Source: FEN-727 sp036508635 (GTDB taxonomy: Bacteria > Actinomycetota > Geothermincolia > Fen-727 > Anoxymicrobiaceae). From it: 11,441 nt of DNA. The position numbers were made by a program, and so were the translations under genes. Under the pieces are notes generated by a model. It worked only from the letters and a program-made list of their open reading frames with translations. It made no database searches and was not told the origin of the DNA. This document shows, piece after piece, positions 6,682 through 11,441 of this stretch. Location: NCBI GenBank assembly GCA_036508635.1, contig DATCGY010000065.1, positions 1-11,441 on the forward strand, given 5' to 3'. Within the stretch, counting starts at the first letter, position 1, and each line of letters begins with the position of its first letter.

Positions 6682-6701
6682 TCCCGGTATTGCTACCGGG
6701 A
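6682..6701 (-). promoter_or_regulatory. GNRA-capped hairpin abutting the ribosome site of the SCP2-ADH-SCP2-AOR block
   Basis: TCCCGGTA (6682-6689) and TACCGGGA (6694-6701) are perfect 8-bp complements with a 4-base loop. On the reverse-strand transcript the loop reads GCAA, a GNRA tetraloop, and the stem is followed almost at once by AAAAGGAGGG, the ribosome site of the first gene. The position suggests an mRNA 5' stabiliser or a translation control element; a DNA operator is the alternative. No riboswitch class is recognised. Confidence 0.5.
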
Positions 6702-6848
6702 TAACAGCAGAATATCGCCTCTGCAAGAGCGTTCCGATGACGGTTGCCCACAGTGCAAGCGAACCGTGCGTCGCGGGAGGGCAATACATTGAGTCCGCAC
6801 TAGTAGTCGCCCCTCCCAGGGATAATCATGCTACCACAAAGGCCTCTT

Positions 6849-6876
6849 GTTATGTAATACGAATCCATGCCGTCAA
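6849..6876 (-). promoter_or_regulatory. candidate promoter for the SCP2-ADH-SCP2-AOR block
   Basis: On the reverse strand TTGACG (6871-6876) is five of six to the -35 consensus, followed after 16 bases by CATAAC (6849-6854), four of six to the -10 consensus. Transcription would begin near 6842, leaving a leader of about 175 bases that contains the hairpin next to the first ribosome site. This is a consensus match only. Confidence 0.35.
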
Positions 6877-6966
6877 TCCCTTCATCGCGGTCTCTTTCCC
6901 TCTCGAAAAAAAGCTTTCAGGGCGCGGGTTGCGAACGCCTGGGGCGCAATTCAGGCAACACCCTGT

Positions 6967-6994
6967 TTGGCTTGTCTGGACCCTGTGGTATGAT
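6967..6994 (+). promoter_or_regulatory. candidate promoter of the secreted repeat protein
   Basis: TTGGCT (6967-6972) and TATGAT (6989-6994) are separated by 16 bases and match the -35 (four of six) and -10 (five of six) consensus. A start near 7001 would leave a leader of about 33 bases with GGGAGA just before the ATG at 7034. Consensus match only. Confidence 0.4.
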
Positions 6995-7033
6995 TTCCCA
7001 AGCTTTACAGGCAATTCGATCTTGGGAGATGCC

Positions 7034-8491
7034 ATGGATTTCCGTTCTGCGAAAAGCCTGGCGTGCATTGTCGTGTGTTCGTTGCTGATAGGTGCGCTTG
7101 CTCCAGCAGCGTTCCTGCAAAACCAGTCAAGAGCCTTTGCCGGAAGCTCGCGGATTGCCGGCACAAGCCCCCTCTCGCCCCCTGAGTGGAAGCCGGCCTC
7201 CGGAATGCGCTCGAGCGGTGGGGTAAAATCCGATTCGGGTCCCCCCGAGCCAAAACCTTCAAAGACCTGGTACTTCGCGGAGGGGTCAACCAACGGTGGT
7301 TTCGAGACCTGGATCCTGGTTCAAAACCAGAACACGGTGCCAGCACACGCCCAGTTGACGTACATGACCCGCAAAGGTGCCAGGAAGGGGCCAAAGGTAA
7401 CGATCCAGGCTCAATCCAGGATATCCCTTTTCGTGGCCGACACGGTGCCGGATGAATGGGACGTCTCGACGCTCGTAAAGGCCGATATGAACGTCATCGC
7501 CGAGAGGACGATGTACTGGGGCAACCGCATCGGTGGGCATAACTCGGTCGGGGTCAACGCGCCTTCCAACGACTGGTGCCTTGCGGAAGGCTGCACCAGG
7601 AGTGGTTTCGAGACATGGATACTCGTTCAAAATCCCAGCTCGAGTCCAGTGCCGGTCCAGCTCTATTTCCTCACGCCAGACGGCCCCTATAAGGGCCCCC
7701 AGGCCAGCGTTCCGGCACAGGGCCGAATGAGTTTTAACCTTTCGAGTTACATCCCCGATGTGTGGGAGGTCTCTACTGTCGTTCACGCAGACCAGCCGGT
7801 AATCGTCGAGAGATCCATGTACTGGGCGAATCGAACGGCGGGGCATAACTCCCCCGGCAGCACGTTCGAAGCCACCCGATGGAACCTGGCCGAGGGCTCG
7901 ACCAGCGGTGGATTCGAGACTTGGATCCTCGTGGAAAACCCGACACACGAGGAAGCCCAGGTCCAGATCTTCTACCTGACCGACGCCGGCCCGAAGGAGG
8001 GCCCTTTCACGGTCCTGGCTCCCTTTTCACGTCAAAGCTTCGACGCGGCCGATTATGTTCCAGATACCTGGAACGTCTCGACGGTCGTTTCCAGCGATAA
8101 GCTCGTAGTAGCCGAGAGGTCCATGTACTGGAACAACAGGAAAGGCGGGCACAACGCGGTCGGGAAGTACCAGGGCGCAAATAAATGGTACGTCGCCGAA
8201 GGCTGCACGAAAGGCGGCTTCGAGACGTGGGTGCTCGTTCAGAACCCCTCTAACTTTGAAGCCACTATAAAGCTCTCGTACATGACGGCGTCAGGCCTGA
8301 AACCCGGGCCGACCGCTAAGCTCGCCGCCGGCTCGCGCAGGAGTTTCTTTGTTGCGGACTCAGTGCCCAACGAGTGGCAAGTCTCGTCTATCGTGGAGGC
8401 TTCAGAGCCCGTCATTGTGGAAAAATCCATCTACTGGGGCGGAAGGATCGAAGGCGGTTGCTCCCCCGGCGTTGCCGCACCCACCGAGTGA
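7034..8491 (+). CDS. secreted protein with four tandem 102-residue W-x-x-AEG[S/C]T / GFETW repeats
   Basis: The 485-residue product begins with a Sec-type signal peptide: short charged start MDFRSAK, a hydrophobic core (about 8-28) and a likely cut after AFA at residue 36. A Pro/Ser-rich linker (37-78) follows. The rest is four repeats starting at W79, W181, W283 and W385, exactly 102 residues apart, the last ending with the protein (101 residues). Each opens WxxAEG[S/C]T..GFETW[IV]LV[QE]N and contains GP, a VPxxW-V-S segment, and [RK][ST][MI]YW followed by GGHN or similar. The pattern is beta-rich and repeat proteins like it are, from memory, common in anaerobic Actinomycetota envelopes, often alongside peptidase or adhesin domains. 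There is no LPxTG motif or C-terminal membrane helix, so it is released or held non-covalently. The start at 7034 is chosen for the signal peptide and nearby GGGAGA; the frame itself is open to 6665. Function is unknown. Confidence 0.88.
   Translation: MDFRSAKSLACIVVCSLLIGALAPAAFLQNQSRAFAGSSRIAGTSPLSPPEWKPASGMRSSGGVKSDSGPPEPKPSKTWYFAEGSTNGGFETWILVQNQNTVPAHAQLTYMTRKGARKGPKVTIQAQSRISLFVADTVPDEWDVSTLVKADMNVIAERTMYWGNRIGGHNSVGVNAPSNDWCLAEGCTRSGFETWILVQNPSSSPVPVQLYFLTPDGPYKGPQASVPAQGRMSFNLSSYIPDVWEVSTVVHADQPVIVERSMYWANRTAGHNSPGSTFEATRWNLAEGSTSGGFETWILVENPTHEEAQVQIFYLTDAGPKEGPFTVLAPFSRQSFDAADYVPDTWNVSTVVSSDKLVVAERSMYWNNRKGGHNAVGKYQGANKWYVAEGCTKGGFETWVLVQNPSNFEATIKLSYMTASGLKPGPTAKLAAGSRRSFFVADSVPNEWQVSSIVEASEPVIVEKSIYWGGRIEGGCSPGVAAPTE
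7268..8488 (+). repeat. four in-frame tandem repeats of 306 bp
   Basis: The TGG codons that open each repeat lie at 7268, 7574, 7880 and 8186, a constant 306-bp period with no insertions or deletions in any copy; the fourth copy lacks only its last residue. DNA copies have diverged considerably, whereas the protein motifs are kept, so the repeats are old and under constraint rather than a recent slippage product. Confidence 0.9.
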
Positions 8492-8505
8492 TCTGGTTTA
8501 CCAGA
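8492..8505. other. small dyad between two convergent genes
   Basis: TCTGGT and ACCAGA are perfect complements around two bases, immediately after the forward stop codon and 30 bases from the reverse stop. With a T6 run at 8540-8545 it may contribute to transcription ending in this 43-base convergent gap, but the stem is short and not adjacent to the T-run. Confidence 0.25.
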
Positions 8506-8534
8506 AACTTAGAGAGTGGCCCTGACTTCGGCTT

Positions 8535-9605
8535 CTAGTTTTTTAAGGAGACGGTGATATCAATCACGCCATCAGGTGAGATCGCATACTCGTACTTGGA
8601 TGTATCGGTACCTGACATTAGCTCAAACAGCGCCTGGAACATACCGACAGCCATCAGGTCGATACAGGAGTTCTCCATGCGAACCGAGAGGCTTTTGTCC
8701 CCACGCTTCATCATGACGATGTTCCCGAGCCCCCTGAAAGCCATCATCTTGCGGTAGCGTTGGTCGTCCCCCACCCATTTCATGTCTTTCATGGCCATTC
8801 TGACGGTGAGGCGCTGCGCTTCGATCACCGTCTCCGGGATAGTCTCGCCGAGCTCCGCCTCGAGATCGTCGAGTATCGCCTCCATGCCACGCGGGCCGAA
8901 TATCGACATGCGTCGCCGTGTGTCCGGGTGAACTATTGTGCCCGCTTCGAGGTCCCACGTGTACTTGGCGACGCTCAAGGGTACTTCGCAGGTCCCGCAG
9001 CGTTCGTACTCGATATCTCCCGGTTTGTAGGGGTAAGTCTTGAAATTCAACCTCTCCTGCAGCTCCAACGGGTGTTCCCCCACCCGGCACGTGACCCTGT
9101 AGAAGCCCGGCTCGACCTCTTCGTACGACGCGAAATGGTCGCGGCCGTCTATCGCCTCCCATGCACCAAGGACCTCTCCACAGAAGAAGAATATCGAGTG
9201 CGGGTTTCTCACGGACATGGTGATGAAATCGTCGGAATCGTTCTTGCGTCTCCGTTCCACCAGGTCGATGTCTCCATAGCCGAAAGCCTGTCCGTTCCTC
9301 GAGAGGGTGCCGATCATCATGCCGATCCCGACGTGCTTAACGGCCTTGCGCGTAATAGCCGACATCATCTTCTCGACGTATTCCTTCACCTCTCGCCGCT
9401 TGCTTTCGACAACTATCTTATCGATGGGCAAACCGAGTATATGTTCGATGCCGGTGAAAAGCGCACTGATGTTGTCAGACTCGTAGAAGAGCATCCTGTG
9501 ATCGAAATCGCGGGCTTGTGCAACAACACCGTTGGCATACCAGGTGTTCTCCTTTGAAACCATGAGAGGAGTCCCGCATTCTTTGCAACGCTTGATCTCC
9601 GACAT
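8535..9605 (-). CDS. tandemly duplicated CxxC / V4R-like domain protein, function unknown
   Basis: The 356-residue protein consists of two related halves. Residues 7-80 and 203-275 align: both begin with one CxxC pair (C7/C10 in CKECGTPL; C203/C206 in CGTCEVPL), share a conserved Trp (W22/W217), then a RM(L/S)(F/I)F stretch, a helix with IE or LE and LG, and a [IV]VE or VIEAxR helix. Each half continues into a segment with RxxNS/RNPHS-type text and a closing strand (about 90-180 and 280-355). That segment resembles V4R-fold proteins, a family described as hydrocarbon or hydrophobic-ligand binding. A single CxxC per half cannot form a four-Cys zinc site alone, so the two pairs may bind one metal together. 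No signal peptide or membrane helix is seen. The start is ATG 9605 with AGGGGATGGG upstream. The family assignment is tentative. Confidence 0.85.
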   Translation of the reverse strand: MSEIKRCKECGTPLMVSKENTWYANGVVAQARDFDHRMLFYESDNISALFTGIEHILGLPIDKIVVESKRREVKEYVEKMMSAITRKAVKHVGIGMMIGTLSRNGQAFGYGDIDLVERRRKNDSDDFITMSVRNPHSIFFFCGEVLGAWEAIDGRDHFASYEEVEPGFYRVTCRVGEHPLELQERLNFKTYPYKPGDIEYERCGTCEVPLSVAKYTWDLEAGTIVHPDTRRRMSIFGPRGMEAILDDLEAELGETIPETVIEAQRLTVRMAMKDMKWVGDDQRYRKMMAFRGLGNIVMMKRGDKSLSVRMENSCIDLMAVGMFQALFELMSGTDTSKYEYAISPDGVIDITVSLKN

Positions 9606-9675
9606 CGTCCCATCCCCTATAGACGCGATTCAGAGCAATCCAAGTCATCCTCGACTGAATACCTTCTCAATACGA

Positions 9676-9704
9676 ACAATATCTTGACTAAGCTGCTCAA
9701 TCAA
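9676..9704 (-). promoter_or_regulatory. candidate promoter of the duplicated CxxC/V4R-like gene
   Basis: On the reverse strand TTGATT (9699-9704) and TATTGT (9676-9681) are 17 bases apart and match the -35 and -10 consensus at four of six positions each. The start would be near 9669, leaving a leader of about 63 bases. Consensus match only. Confidence 0.33.
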
Positions 9705-9869
9705 GCCCGCTCTGGTCGAACCTTGCTCCGATGAGTTGCTGAGCCGTTTCCTGGAGGCGCTGTCCGATGGCGCAATGCCGACAACACCGGGCCGCCACCC
9801 CACTGGCTGCTTGCCTCAATCAAGCACAGAGTCGTGCCCGGACCAGCCAATTGAATAACCAATCGGGTC

Positions 9870-9898
9870 TTTATCCATTCTCGAGAAACGCATAGAAT
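9870..9898 (+). promoter_or_regulatory. candidate promoter with palindrome in the spacer, upstream of the sensor kinase
   Basis: TAGAAT (9893-9898) is five of six to the -10 consensus; TTTATC (9870-9875), 17 bases upstream, is a weak -35. The spacer contains the perfect 10-bp palindrome TTCTCGAGAA (9878-9887), a position where a bound regulator would block or replace RNA polymerase contacts. A weak -35 with an embedded palindrome is what a regulated promoter can look like, but chance is not excluded. Confidence 0.3.
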
Positions 9899-9968
9899 GT
9901 GACGCTTGAGCAAATGATCTTGGGGACCACGGGCGACCTCACGCTGTAAGTAGTCGAGGTGGGACGAT

Positions 9969-11441
9969 ATGGAAATCGAGGGGCAAGTAAAAGTACTGGT
10001 TGTCGAAGACGATTCCAGCCAGGCGCTAGCAATCAGGCATGTGCTCGAAAAAGCCATCGGGGCCGAGGTGGAGATCGCCGGAAGCTGCGCGCGTGCGCGG
10101 GGGAAGCTCGCCTGGACCGACTATGACCTCGTAACGCTCGATTTCCGCCTGCCGGACGGCAACGGACTGGAACTCCTCGAAGAAGTCAGCCGGATCGATA
10201 GCCCCCCACCAACGATCATGTTGACAGGTCAGGGGGACGAGAACGCGGCGGTCCAGGCGTTCAAGCTTGGAGCGTCCGGCTACGTGGTCAAAGACCAGCG
10301 ATTCTCATTCCTGCTCGTAGAAGAAGTCAAAACGGCACTTGCCGGTTCCGCCGTCAAGAAAGCCGAAGAAGCCCTGAAGAAAAGCGACGAGCGCTGGAGA
10401 TTGCTCGTAGAGAACGCGCTCGACGCGATCCTCGTCTTTAACGAAGACCTGGTTATCACCTATATGACGCCGTCGGTTGAGAAACTTCTCGGGTACACGA
10501 TGGCTGATGCCTCCTCGAAAGGTATCGAAATCATTCACGAAGAGGATCGGGTAGCGGCCCTGGCCGTGGCCGAATCAGCGTTCAGCAACCCTGGCACTCT
10601 GCAAAGGTTCGAGTTTCAGGTGCGGGACAAATCGGACGTCTGGCATTACGTGGAAACCACATGTACCGCTCTGCCCGCCGGCAACGGCGACCTGGAGCTG
10701 ATAGTCAACGGCCGCGAGATATCGGAGCGGAAAGAAGCCGAGAAAACCCTCATTGCAAGCGAGGATATGTTCCGCAAACTCGCCGAATACACGTCCGCCG
10801 GCATCGTCATCTACCAGGGCACGAAGTTCAAGTACGCGAACAAGGCGGTCGAGACACTCACCGGATATACCAGAGAAGAGATCCTCGGGATGAGCTTCTG
10901 GGATCTCATTGCCCCCGAGTTCCAGAACGTGGTGCGCGACCGCGGGCTGGAAAGGCAGCATAGCCAGACCGTGCCGACTCGTTACGTTATGCCCTGCATA
11001 AACAAGGCCGGCGAACGCCGTTTCGCGGATTTTTCGGCCGTTGAGATCGAATACGAAGGTTCCCCGGCAGCGATCGCCACACTGATAGACGTTACAGAAG
11101 CCAACGAGGCCGAAGAGGCCTTGCGCCGTGCCAACGCGGAGCTTCGGGGCTACGCTCACACCGTTTCTCATGACATCAGGGGGCCTCTGGGAACCGCGCT
11201 CACCGGACTGGGCACCCTTGTGGATCTCGTCAACACACCCGACGGAAAGATAAACGTCGGCCTCGTCGTCGAACTCTCTGATGCGTTGATGAAGAACCTC
11301 AGGAAATCTTGTGAGCTCGTCGAAGACCTGCTGACGCTGGCCGTCTCCGGCCTGATGCCCGAAGAGACGGAGATGGTTGACGTGGGAGAGATGGTCGCCA
11401 GGGTTCTCGATGTGCTCGGCCCGGAGATCAGGGCGAAAAAC
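9969..11441 (+). CDS. REC-PAS-PAS-HisKA sensor histidine kinase (3' end outside window)
   Basis: The frame is open for 491 codons to the last base with no stop. Residues 5-125 are a receiver domain: acidic pair D14/D15, phospho-acceptor D58 in TLDFRLPDG, T86 in MLTGQGD and K108 in YVVKD. A linker helix (128-142) leads to a first PAS domain (about 141-252, ENALDAILVFNEDL) ending in the PAC-like REISERKEAEK. A second PAS domain follows (about 263-378, AGIVIYQGTKFKYANKAVE) ending in DVTEANEAEE. The phospho-accepting H-box is SHDIRGPLG with H401, after a coiled segment LRRANAELRGYA. The ATPase domain would lie beyond the window. No transmembrane segment is present, so it is a cytoplasmic sensor, and the N-terminal receiver means another kinase can phosphorylate it. 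The ATG at 9969 follows GAGGTGGGA. It is divergent from the V4R-like gene; its target is not visible. Confidence 0.93.
   Translation, partial: MEIEGQVKVLVVEDDSSQALAIRHVLEKAIGAEVEIAGSCARARGKLAWTDYDLVTLDFRLPDGNGLELLEEVSRIDSPPPTIMLTGQGDENAAVQAFKLGASGYVVKDQRFSFLLVEEVKTALAGSAVKKAEEALKKSDERWRLLVENALDAILVFNEDLVITYMTPSVEKLLGYTMADASSKGIEIIHEEDRVAALAVAESAFSNPGTLQRFEFQVRDKSDVWHYVETTCTALPAGNGDLELIVNGREISERKEAEKTLIASEDMFRKLAEYTSAGIVIYQGTKFKYANKAVETLTGYTREEILGMSFWDLIAPEFQNVVRDRGLERQHSQTVPTRYVMPCINKAGERRFADFSAVEIEYEGSPAAIATLIDVTEANEAEEALRRANAELRGYAHTVSHDIRGPLGTALTGLGTLVDLVNTPDGKINVGLVVELSDALMKNLRKSCELVEDLLTLAVSGLMPEETEMVDVGEMVARVLDVLGPEIRAKN

Larger units (their letters stand above)
6667..7033. other. 367-bp divergent intergenic region
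   Basis: This gap between the reverse SCP2-ADH-SCP2-AOR block and the forward repeat protein holds no convincing gene. It contains the GNRA-capped hairpin at 6682-6701, a wide-looped inverted repeat (GGGAGGG 6775-6781 with CCCTCCC 6811-6817), a candidate reverse promoter at 6849-6876 and a candidate forward promoter at 6967-6994. If the reverse promoter is right, the block has a leader of about 175 bases. Confidence 0.6.
9606..9968. other. 363-bp divergent intergenic region
   Basis: No gene is supported here; a frame of about 57 codons ending near 9866 lacks a good start and ribosome site. The region contains a candidate reverse promoter (9676-9704) for the duplicated CxxC/V4R-like gene and a candidate forward promoter (9870-9898) for the sensor gene, the latter with a 10-bp palindrome in its spacer. 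An 11-base word (CTCAATCAAGC) occurs twice, at 9696 and 9815, without clear meaning. Confidence 0.55.

Noticed and set aside
6667..6789. Longer N-terminus for the long SCP2-like protein starting at 6789
   Set aside because: It would translate through the hairpin and ribosome site; AAGGAGGG supports 6666.
6665..7033. Longer N-terminus for the secreted repeat protein
   Set aside because: It would bury the signal peptide and run through the promoter candidates.
7268..8488. 306-bp repeats as a CRISPR-like or recombination array
   Set aside because: The repeats are coding, in frame, contiguous without spacers and diverged at the DNA level.
8760..9557. Forward open frame of 265 codons opposite the CxxC/V4R-like gene
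   Set aside because: No ribosome site and no recognisable domain; the reverse frame has the duplicated domain structure.
9696..9825. Eleven-base word CTCAATCAAGC repeated 119 bases apart as a possible regulator site pair
   Set aside because: Only two copies, no inner symmetry and no helical spacing that supports cooperative binding.
9690..9866. Possible small forward gene of about 57 codons in the intergenic region
   Set aside because: No good start with a ribosome site and the composition is not protein-like.
10575..11171. Reverse open frame of 198 codons inside the sensor kinase
   Set aside because: The forward frame carries REC, PAS and HisKA motifs through the same region; the reverse frame looks random.

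Overview
The window is a GC-rich bacterial chromosome segment with no tRNA, rRNA or CRISPR array and no transposase gene. A secreted protein made of tandem W-x-x-AEG[S/C]T...GFETW repeats, together with a tungsten-type aldehyde:ferredoxin oxidoreductase, an iron alcohol dehydrogenase and sterol-carrier-type lipid-binding proteins, suggests an anaerobic Actinomycetota lineage (Geothermincolia/OPB41-like). That lineage guess rests on memory of similar repeat proteins, not on a search.

Layout. Bases 1-129 are the Pro/Gln-rich end of a forward gene. A 93-bp element with perfect 30-bp inverted arms (143-235) separates it from a reverse crotonase-family gene (247-1026). A divergent region with a 28-bp near-palindrome (1131-1158) leads to a forward LACTB2-like metallo-beta-lactamase hydrolase (1318-2319). 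This converges on a reverse-strand block of four genes spanning 6666 to 2372. In transcription order they are an SCP2-like protein, an iron-containing alcohol dehydrogenase, a second SCP2-like protein and the aldehyde:ferredoxin oxidoreductase. A forward secreted protein with four 102-residue repeats follows (7034-8491). It converges on a reverse gene for a tandemly duplicated CxxC/V4R-like protein (8535-9605). Divergent from that gene, a sensor protein of the order REC-PAS-PAS-HisKA starts at 9969 and runs off the end.

How the genes may work together. The reverse block holds the enzymes for alcohol <-> aldehyde <-> carboxylate interconversion: NAD(P)-dependent alcohol oxidation or aldehyde reduction by the Fe-ADH, and aldehyde oxidation or acid reduction with ferredoxin by the tungsten enzyme. 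Two different SCP2-fold proteins are interleaved with them. SCP2 domains bind sterols, fatty acyl chains and other hydrophobic molecules, so the inferred substrate is a long-chain or otherwise hydrophobic alcohol/aldehyde/acid. The crotonase and the MBL hydrolase on the left side would fit acyl-CoA metabolism. The V4R-like protein on the right belongs to a fold also linked with hydrophobic ligands. That these neighbours serve one pathway is inference from proximity.

The parts most worth a second look are the SCP2-ADH-SCP2-AOR block, the duplicated CxxC/V4R-like protein, the gap-free 102-residue surface repeats, the 28-bp dyad, and the two structured noncoding elements at 143-235 and 6682-6701.
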